DNA from: Micropterix aruncella
Lineage: Eukaryota > Arthropoda > Insecta > Lepidoptera > Micropterigidae
Length of the DNA: 64,000 nt
Direction of reading: 5' to 3'
Assembly: GCA_944548615.1 (NCBI GenBank)
Contig: OX155972.1
Coordinates: 2,407,625 to 2,471,624, forward strand
The notes under the pieces were generated by a model. That model did not search any database. It was not told where the DNA came from and was given only the letters and a program-made list of their open reading frames with translations. This document shows, one piece after another, positions 21,301-30,454 of this stretch. A program made the position numbers and the translations under genes. The stretch's first letter is position 1, and every line of letters starts with the position of its first letter.

Positions 21301-21420
21301 AAATGTAAGATAATAAAAAAACTCTCTGCGTTGGTGTACGAGTTAGAAAATGCTAAAGGGAAGAATATAGGTTCCTGGCATATTAAGGATTTCAAATTAA
21401 ATCCTCAAGGTTCTAAATAG
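18271..21420 (+). CDS. pol: Pol polyprotein: protease, RT, RNase H, integrase
   Basis: The open frame overlaps gag by 46 bases in the -1 frame. It has no credible ATG at its head and is expected to be made as Gag-Pol by frameshifting. Counting from the codon at 18343: aspartic protease LLDTGSS (D27); RT with SSIDLSSAFWQIPLDP (D274) and catalytic YLDD (337-340); RNase H with HCDAS (D489), ATERE (E528/530) and FTDHAS (D556); integrase zinc finger H682-H689-C712-C715 and catalytic D745, D805, E841, the last two separated by exactly 35 residues. The C-terminal integrase domain ends WHIKDFKLN; no chromodomain is seen. All catalytic residues are present and there are no breaks, so the protein looks functional. 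Stop TAG at 21418-21420. Confidence 0.95.
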   Translation, partial: FPGFRAKKLERRGRIEDFLHSASILFANEKDNRRPFLEVSLGDITVCGLLDTGSSVTILGADSHKYLVDIGFTLNKSPLVTLSTANASSVKTIGSMFLPFKFNNRCQVIRAVVAPDIGTSLILGIDFVREFELAPEILKFVKFESCDAIVWHRVNEVRALRPFASLTGDQRSLADRMINNFENISSEVKGLGRTNLLSQVIDTGDHPPVKQRYYPLSPARLALLNEEVDKMLELGVVEPSSGGWNNPTIFVPKSDGTLRFCLDSRKLNSITKPDAYPLPRITTILDSLRDANYLSSIDLSSAFWQIPLDPSSREKCSFTVPGRGFFCFRSCAFGLRNSPACMQRLADKLFDPSFENKVFCYLDDIIIVSATFEEHITLFNKVLDRLLYANLSINFKKCQFFRQELKYLGYVVDSHGLHTDPEKVKCILDFPTPNSPKMVKSFLGMAGWYRRFIKDFSSIAAPLSRLTSTRKGAPPYEWTPEAEEAFQKLKSALVSSPILACPDYSKPFALHCDASLYGLGGVLTQEVDGVDHPIAFTSRTLLPAETRYSATEREALSVIHAVEHFRGYLEGGPKFTIFTDHASLRWFLRLKNPTGRLARWGIRLSAFDFEIVHKKGVDNVVPDTLSRLLPVSSLSVVSDSWYNDLFKAVSENPAGYPNFQIKDHELFRYSKSKYQLTSCYDWKLVVPLPLREKLIRENHESELAMHFGIFKTHRRLCLRYFWPNLHGDVVNFVSKCETCQQYKHSNISPLGQLGNPKSCAFPFQMVSVDLLGPYPMTRNRNMHILVVTDCFSKYCLLFPLKRATSKLVSYVVEHNVFLRYGVPQYLISDNGKQFIGREFTELIAKYKIPKVYLNPKYCPQVNPTERQNRSVVTALSLCVKDDHRSWDLYLSEIQMAINAAVSESTGFSPFFLVHGREPIMNGSFYAQAPESQAEVIFGSRLSYAQNLSELSNIFHVVRQKLLKLHAHNKVYYDRKHRPAEFQVGDTIYKKTYYLSNAGNYYISKFAPKYEKCKIIKKLSALVYELENAKGKNIGSWHIKDFKLNPQGSK
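18289..18338 (+). promoter_or_regulatory. -1 programmed ribosomal frameshift site (slippery heptamer + stem-loop)
   Basis: A-AAA-AAC at 18289-18295 is in the gag zero frame (codons AAA 18290, AAC 18293) and matches the X-XXY-YYZ rule. A spacer of 9 bases is followed by GGGGCAGAAT (18305-18314) pairing with ATTCTGCCTC (18329-18338): ten base pairs with one G-U, loop 14. The pol frame is -1 to gag and is open from 18271, so slippage here fuses Gag to Pol before the gag stop, which itself lies at the edge of the stem. Confidence 0.85.
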
Positions 21421-22212
21421 TTTTGTTGTATTACTCTTTTTTTTTCTCGTTAACATTCATATGAAAAGTTTTCATAGTAGTCCGACTAGTTCGACTCAAA
21501 TGTTTTGTCCTTTACAAAGGTGTGGTACCGATTGGTTACTATCACTGAAATCATTATGTTTGTGATCAGTCGTGCTAGCAATCTTGACTAGCACCACTGT
21601 GGTTTGAATAGGTATCGTGAGAGGGAAGTATGCAAGGAGATGGTATACAAGGCAGTAATGGACAGTATTCATATTCCCTAGTAGGTATAAATTATGTCGA
21701 GGTCTAACCATATAGTCATTGTAATATTTTTTGTATCCACAACAAGTTTTGTGCTTGATTGCTTGGAAGTTGTTCGGTGCTCCTTCAGTGAGTAAAGTTG
21801 ATTTTGTTACGGAGGTGAGGACACCGGTTATTGATTTTTGTTCTGGTAACATGGGCCTTGTGCGTCCATGACTTTGTATTTTTTGCTGTAGTAATGTTGT
21901 TTTTCCTCTACGGTTCGGTAGAGAGAGTTGAAAATGGCAGTTGACCTTCGCATTAACGTACCTACCAGGTTTTCACCTATAGTTAACGGGGAGAAGTTTT
22001 TTTTTGTTTTAGTATGTTCTTATGTTCCAGTTGGGTCGTTTCCTCCCTAAGAGAGGGAGAGTTTTTCCTTCAAGTGATTAAACAAGGAGTTTTCATATTG
22101 CTTGTTAGTTGATGCTTTGGCGTTTTTGTTATCCTATAGTAGGAGAGATTGAATCGGGACGATTCGTCTGAAATCGTCGTTGGCTCTTCCGATTTCTTTT
22201 TTTGGAGGGGGC
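21421..22212 (+). other. Gypsy 3' untranslated region with polypurine tract
   Basis: This ~790-base region between pol and the 3' LTR has no forward ORF of note. The minus-strand frame at 21496-21852 has no features of a protein family. GGAGGGGGC (22204-22212) directly before the LTR is the polypurine tract for plus-strand priming. The space where errantiviruses keep env is empty here. Confidence 0.75.
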
Positions 22213-23285
22213 TGTAACAAAAACTGCCTATTTTGTTGTTTTGTTTTCGCGCCTTTGTGCTGATTATGTTCGCTGCACCCGTCTTTCCATGTTTTCCCCG
22301 TGTTTAGTCATGTTTCCTGTTGGTTATCGCTGTTTTTTCATGAATTTCTCCCATATTATGACAATTAAATGAACCATTTACGAAATTTCGTGAACATCAA
22401 ATTTTGACAGATAACCTAAGTTCGCAAAAAGTCGACGGTCATCCGGTTGAAGCCGAGCTCTCACGTGATTGGTCGAGGTCGCTATTTTGGCCTTCTTTTT
22501 TCCTTCTCGATTTGACAGCGTTCAAGCTGTTTTGACGTAATCCTCACCGACTTCCGCTCCGAGTTCGTTCTATTTCGCTTCAAGATGGCTGAGGGGAGGT
22601 TGTTGAAAATTGGTCGGGAGGTGTGGGAGCCGCCGTAGTTCGGTTTTAAACGCGGCCGGGAAAGTTTTTTTATGTGAAGTGTTCGTAACTAACCTGGTGA
22701 GCATTTATTTTTCTTTTGGGGTTGCTTTTCCAGTAGGATCCGCGAGATTTTAACGGATTTTTCTGTTTGTCGTAGTTTGGAGGCACCTCTGTTTTTTTTT
22801 ACCAAATATATCTGCTGCTTAAGTGACGAGATCGTCACGGAATGTGACAAAAATTGCCTTCACATTTGGAAACTACTGCAACATTTTTTTTGGCTGGAGA
22901 ATTTGTAATCGGAATCACGCATTTGACACGCCGATAAGGCGAGAGCGAAAAAGGGGTAGCCGCTGTGGCGAATTTACATGGAGATTACACGAAGATTTCA
23001 CATAACCTTGTGTCTTTTTATTTAGTCTTTAGTGCCTGCTGGGAAAAAGGGATTTTCTGTGGGCCAAATCCAATGCCATGAATATCTAGCCCACACTCTG
23101 AGATAGTTTTTTTTTTGAGGTTAACTTTTTTTCCTTTCATAATTTCTTTCGGGTATCTTTTTTTTTTAATAAGTTTCCTTCTTTTCTTTAAAAGGAGGTG
23201 GCGTCCTTTTAAATTCATTCTTTTGGGTTTTCGTGATTCTGCCGTGTTCCTGAAAAACACGGTAGATTAGTAATTTGAGGTTATA
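22213..23285 (+). repeat. 3' LTR of the gypsy element
   Basis: Same sequence as 14998-16071 except one substitution and three homopolymer length changes, ending GAGGTTATA before the CTAT duplication. Confidence 0.95.
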
Positions 23286-23795
23286 CTATGTCACGGCAGG
23301 TAGATCAGTTCTCCCGGGGGATGGCCTTCGGGCGCTACTGGGCAGTTTGCGCATCGTGATGCGTCTGCCAATCGATTGTGCATTTCGTTGAATAACCGGA
23401 GGAGCCTGAAAACGATATATTATTTCCTAAGCAGTGGGAGTGGATGTTGACCTGCTATCGGCCACTCTTGAGAGGACCAGTTGACCACCCGATCCCAAGT
23501 GGTAAACGAGCAAAGGACGCCATGATCCGCGTCATAAATTTAAAATGAACTATCGATGAATTCATATCAGGTAGAGGCAGCTCAAAAGACTTCAAATCCG
23601 CGAAAGACCGAGAAATCCGACTGTCCACCAGATTGGAGGATGGAGAAATCAGGCCAAATCAGGTAGTGAGGGCGTGAGGTAGGCCCGCTGATTACACTTC
23701 CCAATGCCTTGTAATAAGGCGTTGGACTCTCAAGGGCTCGTCGGTGGACAGTGGACTCTTCTGTTAGCCAAGTCTTCGCGTTCACTCCATGAGAG
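23286..23795 (+). repeat. Family C retroposon, copy 1, right part
   Basis: Diverged but colinear with the copies at 30470 and 62207: GCCAATCGATTGTGC, GGAGTG...TGGATGTTG, AAAGGACGCCATGATCCGCG and CAAGTCTTCGCGTTCACT. Near 23715 it includes AAGGCGTTGGACTCTCAAGG, a tRNA-like word (see findings). Confidence 0.7.
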
Positions 23796-24130
23796 ATAAA
23801 TCGAACTAATGTCGAACCAGTGTTTAATGTATGCCAAACAGCACCTAGCAGAAACACCAATTAATGCAGACATTCACTCGAATCATACCCGCGGTAGCTC
23901 CCTTTTATGCATACCCAGAATACGACTGGCAAAAGTACAGAAAAGCTACTTGTACCTTAGCATTAAATTCTATAATCTACTCCCTACAAAATTTAAATAG
24001 CTGGAGGACATAAAATTTAAAAAAAACATCAAGGAGATGCTGATAGGCCACCCTTTCTAGAATCTGGCCGAATTTGAGGGCCATGATTTTTCAAATATTG
24101 TGCTCATTTAAATTACTTTAAAAAGTTGAG
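23796..24130 (+). pseudogene. LINE ORF2 C-terminal fragment
   Basis: The plus strand reads GSSLLCIPRIRLAKVQKSYL then FYNLLPTKFK, ending at a stop at 23998-24000. A continuation (LEDIKFKKNIKEMLIGHPF) in the same frame suggests the stop is secondary. The IRL-K-QKSxxYLxIKFYNLLP pattern is a LINE ORF2 terminus. It is followed by AT-rich 3' UTR. Truncated, inactive. Confidence 0.65.
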
Positions 24131-24477
24131 CCTTATTGTCTGATTATTTTATATCGTCTTATATCTGTACTTTTAGTTTAAAATGCATAACGTAGATTTA
24201 TTTTGATTATTTATCATTTTAGTGACAATTTGAATATTACGATGAATAAGTTTACTACGTATCTTTTCGAATTATTAACTACTTCAAATATTAGGCTTCT
24301 ATTTTGATTATTTAAATATATAGTTTGACAATCTAGTAGTTAATTCTTGACTACCTATGTATGTTCAGTAAAGAGTAGTAACGAAATTTACTACCTAACC
24401 CAATTATTTTGACACGTCCAAGAGCGGTCTTTAGCCGTCATTTGGACACGACGATAATGTAATGTGATGTAATGTCG

Positions 24478-24612
24478 TTAAAACTCCCTTAAGAGGACGG
24501 GCTCGCCATTTCTGTTTGTACCCTTAGTTGTCTCTTTAAGTCCTCACTGGAGACAGAACGTTTAAAAAAAAGTTGAAACTTTCTGAGGTGACGGGTTCGC
24601 CCGTTGTAGTTG
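24478..24612 (+). repeat. Two family C 3'-end fragments
   Basis: CGTTAAAACTCCCTTAAGAG + GACGGGCTCGCC (24478-24510), and GGTGACGGGTTCGCCCGTTG after CAGAACG (24552-24612), both match the terminal part of family C, which ends in the ACGGGCTCGCCCGT hairpin and TAGTCGACAA. Confidence 0.65.
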
Positions 24613-24809
24613 ACAAGTGTCCATAGTTAGAATTTTATTCTTCGATAGTAAGAATTAGAAAGAACAGGATTTTGCTAAAAATGGGATTAATCTGCTAGTA
24701 TTCCTTTTAAATAATAAAAGATTGTTTATAATCGTTTCGTAAATGGCTGAGTTCTGAGATAACAAACATTAAAAAAAGATACAACCGAAATGATAACTAC
24801 CTCCTTTTT

Positions 24810-25206
24810 TTAACACGCTTTTATTAGGTCGACCTGTATGTAACTATGTAATGGAAACTAATTAACCATCTTCCAAGGATCGTAGCGTCATCAAAATTGG
24901 CAGCTGTATGTAGTTCTGATGACAATACAATAATATGGTACTGTCGAACTGATCTGATGATGGAGTCGGAAGATATGAACTGGAACTTCACGATGGAACA
25001 TCGTATCATAGCTGTGTTTGGACTTGTTAGAAAAGTCTTGGAATGAACTTTGACCACAATTAGGTTTCAAGGTCTAATGTCATCATCAGAAGATAGGCAC
25101 TGGCATTCCATGATGGAATATCGTATCACAGCCGTGTGCATGTGAATATCGTATCATAGCCCAAAAGCGTGTTTTTAGTGTTTTTTTTTAAACTATTAAT
25201 TTATTT
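24810..25206 (-). repeat. Family B repeat, copy 2
   Basis: A full copy in reverse orientation, from TAACACGCTTTTATTAGG to GTGTTTTTAGTG and AAACTATTAATTTATTT. Both internal direct-repeat blocks are present. Confidence 0.85.
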
Positions 25207-25330
25207 AAAGTCGCATAAAGCTCGCCGATATGTTTGATCAAATAAAGCATTTTTAATTATTATTATTATTTATAATGAATAAAAACTAAAACTGAACTGA
25301 ACTGAACTGAACTTGACAGAGCTGCTGCTT
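25207..25330. repeat. LINE 3'-end-like sequence with (ATT)n and (AACTG)n microsatellites
   Basis: CAAATAAAGCATTTTTAATT followed by (ATT)n resembles a LINE 3' terminus. 25287-25313 holds about five ACTGA units. There is no coding remnant attached. Confidence 0.5.
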
Positions 25331-26245
25331 TTAAGGCTTATGACAAAGTGTTGGATACAGCACCCGGAGAGAAAAAAGAAGAGGTCAAACGGAACGTGCA
25401 TGACAATTAAATTGGTCTATTTGAAGTGCGTTTGAAGTGGTCGCGTGTCTTTGGTAATAAATTGATAGGTTCATTGCCTGATTATTATTTCATCGATGCA
25501 TTGCGTCCGCTTTAAATACACATCGGACATTGCATCACGTTTCAGTTTGATTGTATCCCAGCATAGCTACCATCGGTATCGACAGCATGTTACTTTTTTG
25601 TTTTTACACTACTGCCCGGCAAAAAAGGAGTGTAATGTGTTTTATTTTATTTTATTTTATTTTATTTTGAAACCAAACAGAACTACATACAATACAATAA
25701 AAACCTATTTAAAAGTGAGAAAAATACATTAATGTGATTCCGAATATAAAGTATACAAAATGAACGCAATATAATTTTATATTGTTTCCGCTTGAGAATG
25801 AGGGGAATCAGGTTGGGAAGTGAGGTGAAAGGAAGAGACAAAATAGATAAAAATATATTATGAATGTATATAAATATATTTATATTTAATTTTAGGTATG
25901 ATATATAGGTATTATAATGAATATACTTGAGATAAAATTATGTCCTTGAACTAAATTAAATGAAATATAATATGTAGGTATAAATGTTTTGTGATCATCT
26001 AGAATAATCTAGATAGACTCTAGATATTTTTTTATTGAGTTCTTATAAGAGGTTTTTGATGAGTCTAATATGTCCACATTTAAAAAGTCTGTATTATATC
26101 TATGACACGTGTTAAGGGTTCTTCTATGTATGTTTTCCGTTTCTTTATCAGTCATTCCAGACCATACTTTCTTTCTATTCGTTGAATCTTTCTTGATTGA
26201 AATGGCCAATTAAACCTACATGTCATGTCAGGATGTCAGGTTGTC
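25331..26245. other. Unassigned with simple repeats
   Basis: 25595-25625 (TTTTTACACTACTGCCCGGC) is a relative of 10318-10365 and is followed by (TTTTA)n at 25629-25668. The minus-strand frame at 26009-26209 (ending DSSKTSYKNSIKKYLESI) vaguely resembles a LINE tail but I cannot assign it. The remainder is AT-rich. Confidence 0.4.
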
Positions 26246-26292
26246 ACATGTCAGGACGTCTCTGTTCGAAAGTCAGAGACATCCTAACATGT
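26246..26292. repeat. Hairpin with ~19-bp arms
   Basis: ACATGTCAGGACGTCTCTG pairs with CAGAGACATCCTAACATGT around a 9-base loop; two mismatches. Confidence 0.8.
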
Positions 26293-28300
26293 AGCTTCCT
26301 TGTAAACAACCAATTGTCCTGGTATAACTTGTACAAATAATTATTTGCACCAGCCAACAGTCATATTTTCGGCACTAGACATATTTTCAATTCAAGCACC
26401 AGACATATTTTCGTATTTTTCCATTTCTCTCTATGTGAAATCCAATCAACAGTAATATGAAAACAACATGTATATAAACTGAGTGTTGATCAGGAATCCA
26501 ACAAGGAATGCATTTATCCCTTTTTTACTGTATCCTGCTTGTCATGTTTATCTATGTCGGTATATATCTAGGTACTTGACAATGCCTATCGACTTCGATA
26601 TCAACAAAGGCGTCACTCAGTAGATCGTAGATAAGTCGGATCCTATTGAACGTAAAGAGGTAAGGAAACAAACCTCAAAAAGTTGTATTTGTCTATATTA
26701 AAAAAAATTAAATGCTGTCCGTTTGTACTCGTACGTGCATGTTATTAGCACGGCTGAACCGATTTGGCTATTTTTTAATGTTCGTAATAGTTGTACATAC
26801 GTTGTTTTTTCCAATTTTGTTTTGATACTTCCTATTGTGTGATTATTTTTTCTTTAAAGTGCCTAAGATGACTATTAATATTCTTATAATAATTATTTAT
26901 TTTATATGTATACTGGATTCAGCTCTATTTTTTATTTTATTTTATTGGCTGCCGTGTAAAGCCGACTTTAGTCAACGCTATTGTCGAATTAATATTTATG
27001 CTTTAATATTAGCAACGGACAAATTCTAATATGCGATAATTAGCTTTAATTCATAATTCATGCTTTTATTGTATATTCTGAATGAATAAATTGAATACTG
27101 AATACTGAATACTAAAGTCCAAATAAAGTTTTAATGGAAAGAAAACTTGGAAAAGTTGGCTGCCGGAAAATATGGGAAAAACTGAAAGTGCATGAAGGTT
27201 GGCTGTAAGAGATTGTACTTGAGGTAATAAGTCCGCCTGTTGTGTGTTTTTACTAATGTGCAATAAATAATCTTTATCTATCTATCTATCTTTTTTGGAT
27301 GCTGGCCCCCTTCCATCCCGGAAGTTAACCAATTATTTCGTGGAAAACATCTCCAGACATGCTGTCTCTTTGTTTGAATGGGAATTAAGTCAAAAGCACT
27401 CATCTTGGATATCCCCGTCACTTTGCCTCAATTCCAGAAATAGTTCATAAATTTGTTCTCACTGAATAGGGGCAAAACAGCGACCATGTGTTTTAGTTAG
27501 CTTGCGGAACATTGGCAGCAAAACGTGTCGTCTATACACGGTTGAGTTGCTTTTTATTTTTTATGGTGGAGAGCAGAGCACATTCGGACGATTCATTTTA
27601 ACAGTTTTGTATAATTTAACAAATGTAGCTTACAAATAAATAAAGAAACAGATTATTTTTAAAAAATGTGCGTGTCAGCTCCGACGCGCAACTGGAGTTT
27701 ACTATTTAAGTGCGATTTCAATTGAATATACACTTCACAGATATAAATAAAAACTTCAATAAACTCAAAAAAAATAATTTTCGTTGTATGTAATTTGTTA
27801 CAACATACCTAATATAACATTATAATTTCATGCTTTATTATTCGATTCGAATTGAACATACTGTCGCCATCTATCGAGCGGCTCTCGAACTACGTCGGTA
27901 AAACTGCCACCTGCCCCACATCACATCTGACATTTCTATTTGTACGTCATTTCTACATTCGTCGTTCTAGACTCCGGCATCAACAGATTAAAAACACAGC
28001 TCTCTTTTTCTAGCGTGCGTCCGAAAGAGACGCGCGCAGTCCTCGCTACGCAATTTTCGACCCAAGACTCCGGTCAACTTTCGAATTTTACTGACATTAA
28101 ACGTAACGCTTTTTATTAATGCTTAATTTTACAACCCATCAAATTGTCATACCGGGATCTTTAAATGAAATCGATCCTTATGGAGCGAACTCCAAAAAAT
28201 ATCATCCTATATATTTAAATAGAATAGAATTTAATAGAATAACTTTATTGTGTTATAGGAACATTAATTAATGAATATTACACTGTATTTATAAAAAAGA
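26293..28300. other. Unassigned, scattered LINE tails and short repeats
   Basis: 26690-26830 (GGCTGAACCGATTTGGCT) is a common-type dispersed repeat word. 27093-27112 is (TGAATAC)n. 27250-27292 ends in AATAATCTTTATC(TATC)n, the tail of a plus-strand LINE with no readable coding part. 27880-28110 is CpG-richer and unassigned. 28205-28235 is an ATAGA-rich microsatellite. No credible ORF. Confidence 0.4.
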
Positions 28301-28604
28301 CAATGGGCTCGATTGCGTCTCTTCGTGAACTAAAATAGGAAATTAGTCCATGTGAACGAGACGGCAATACGCTAGAGCGAAGTGTGAGATGACCGGTTGT
28401 CACTTTTCGCATTAAAACTGCCCGCCAAGGTCAAATCTTACACCGCACGAAATATGCTCGAATTTATTCGGACGAGTATAAGTTCGGCAGGTAGTATTAA
28501 TCGACGATCGTTCGTTTCATATTCCGCTCTAACGTATTGCTCTGTCTCGTTCGCTTGGACTAATTTTAGTTTTAGTTCACAAAGAAACGCAATCGGGCCC
28601 AATG
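28301..28604. mobile_element. Fold-back MITE with ~76-bp terminal inverted repeats
   Basis: The left end CAATGGGCTCGATTGCGTCT (28301) pairs with the right end GCAATCGGGCCCAATG (to 28604). The inverted arms extend through AATTAGTCCA, GAACGAGAC and CGCTAGAGCG with roughly 85 percent identity. The core is about 150 bp. The plus-strand frame at 28397-28723 runs through it and is not a gene. The parent transposon is not identified. Confidence 0.8.
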
Positions 28605-29201
28605 TATGCACAAATGGCGGACCTATCGCTATTGCGATATCTTACAGTCAACTATTTGATAAAGTAACTCCTAGTTGTCACCGTACAATTAACGCAGAAG
28701 CAGTAAAGTTAAGTATAAAATAAAGTTGGTATTAAAATAAAGAAGGGGATATATTTAGGGCATACAAGCGTATTTATAAATTTAGGGGATACAATCGGAT
28801 ATTTATATGTACATAATCAAGATGCAAATTTTAATTTTAATTTACATACATTATTTATTTATTTTATTACCAATGGTGTTATTTGTAAATTTTGACATGT
28901 ATGTTAAACTAATGACTAAAAACAAATCCTGTTTATTACACAGACAGACAAAATCTTCCGTTCTGCCCTATATATAATGTTCAATACTAATAAGACATAG
29001 CTCGAACCCATCCAGCCAACACGAACTATAATGTATGCGGTAGCTATAACAAAATAAATAAGAAATATATTTAGCGATAAAAAAATCATTTTAAATTGCT
29101 AGTCCTACACGTTTTCTTTGAATATTTAAGGTTAAGATGTAGTTGTAGGAAAAAATGTTATTTGTGTAATAGGACTTTATTTCTAGATGAGTAAAATTAA
29201 T
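28605..29201. other. Unassigned AT-rich stretch
   Basis: It contains loosely repeated GGGGATATATTTAGGGCATA / GGGGATACAATCGGATATTT at 28745-28810. No gene seen. Confidence 0.4.
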
Positions 29202-29921
29202 AGGATAGAAAACGAATTTACTGCGTGAAATTTGTATCCTGTAACACTCACTGTATCCTGTCTTACGTCTTTTCGTTCGCCGTTCGGCGGCGGGTTCCAC
29301 GTAGAAGAGAGTTTGTAACCGTCGTCTCTATTGAAGTTCGGGGTTTTTATTATTTTAATGGCTTCCCGGATCATGCGAGGAAAGTAGAACTGTTCCTTGG
29401 ATAACACAATGGGATTTTGAAACTGCATCCAGTGATTACTTCCGCTATCCAATATATGTTCGCAGATCGCTGATTTTTCTCGCTGAACGTTTTTAACAGC
29501 TTTGATGTGTTCTGTCATTCGCGTGGCTATGGGCCGTTTCGTTTGTCCAACGTAGGCTAGACCGCAACTGCATTCGACTTTATACACACCCGCGGTTTGC
29601 AGTGGTATTACATCTTTTACAGGCCTCAAAATCGAACTATATTTTGGGTCGGTTTGAAGATCGTTTTTATATCGAATCTGTTTAGCATCTTATTTATTCG
29701 ATCTGTCACGCCCTTGACGTATGGTAAGAATGCTCTTGATCAGCTCGGTTTCTGAGTTTCGTCCGTATTCGTGATATTTTCCGTATCCATTTTTCCCAAG
29801 GACATCATTGACATGTTCCATCTCCTTCGGAAAATGCTCAGCGTCGCATAGATCGCGTGCTCGATTCACGAGCGACGATTCACGAGCGACAATTTCACGC
29901 GGTAAATTCGTTTTCTATCCT
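29202..29921 (-). pseudogene. Penelope-like element 3' part: RT thumb and GIY-YIG endonuclease
   Basis: The minus strand encodes GVYKVECSCGLAYVGQTKRP (the GVY...YVG core of a GIY-YIG nuclease with its C-x-C motif), TRMTEHIKAVKN, the REAIKI segment with the conserved Glu, and NFNRDDGYKLSSTW, the signature C-terminus of Penelope-like retroelements. Upstream (29630-29900), with one stop and a frame change, it continues DLCDAEHFPKEMEHV and YEYG-type RT-thumb sequence. Inverted arms AGGATAGAAAACGAATTTAC (29202) and GTAAATTCGTTTTCTATCCT (to 29921) bracket the fragment. Heavily 5'-truncated; the GIY-YIG frame itself is intact. A second copy lies at 45125-46490. Confidence 0.85.
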
Positions 29922-30454
29922 ATTTATAATATCAAACAACCGCGATAGTCTTCGATTTTATAAGTAAAATTAAGTTGTTAAAATATTTTTTGGAAAATAT
30001 TAATTAATGATAAGCAGTAATATTAAAATTTCTAAATCAGCAGGTATTTCGTATCTAGGTTAATTATAACTAGCATAATGTAAAATATATCGTATTCAAA
30101 TAAAAGTTAAGTAATATCTCTAAATTATTATCAAATAATTATTAAAATGAAAAAGGCTATAAATATCATTCAAATTAATAACATCTTTATATCGCTGTCG
30201 ACTAAGTAAAAAGTTTCAATGCTCGAGGTCGAGGTTGAGGAGGCCGAGCTATACCTCGGCTATAGTTGAGGACTATATGAGGTCATCACGTTTGGCCATT
30301 TTAGCGTTTTTTTTGGATAATGTGTTTCTTGCCGAGAGGGAAAGAGTTTCATTATCTTCTGCAGGTTGGCCAACCAACCTCATTATAAAACCGGTTTGAT
30401 AATGCGTTTGATAAAAGATTGATTGATAAAAGCATTATTTTTATAAAAGACGAA
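29922..30454. other. Unassigned AT-rich stretch
   Basis: No gene. A small GAGGCCGAGCTATACCTCGG inverted motif occurs near 30240. Confidence 0.4.

Larger units (their letters stand above)
14998..23285 (+). mobile_element. Complete young Ty3/gypsy LTR retrotransposon (8.29 kb)
   Basis: Two long terminal repeats of 1074 and 1073 bp start TGTAAC and end GTTATA, and are flanked by the 4-bp target duplication CTAT (14994-14997 and 23286-23289). By eye the LTRs differ by one substitution (CTTAAAA versus CTGAAAA) and three single-base homopolymer indels, so insertion was very recent. Internal order is leader with a primer-binding-site candidate, gag, pol in the -1 frame (protease, RT, RNase H, integrase), then a polypurine tract. 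There is no env-like frame. Domain order RT-RNH-INT defines Ty3/gypsy. The finer lineage is uncertain; the FWQIPLDP/TVPGRG RT motifs suggest an Osvaldo/Woot-like group. Confidence 0.95.

Noticed and set aside
21496..21852. Minus-strand 118-codon frame as an env-like or antisense gene of the gypsy element
   Set aside because: Wrong strand for env; no signal peptide, transmembrane or fusion features.
23715..23745. Possible tRNA gene (AAGGCGTTGGACTCTCAAGG)
   Set aside because: Only the D-arm/anticodon-arm portion resembles a tRNA; no acceptor stem or T-arm pairing is visible. Treated as a tRNA-like part of family C.
28397..28723. 108-codon plus-strand frame
   Set aside because: Runs through a fold-back MITE and its arm; no family features.
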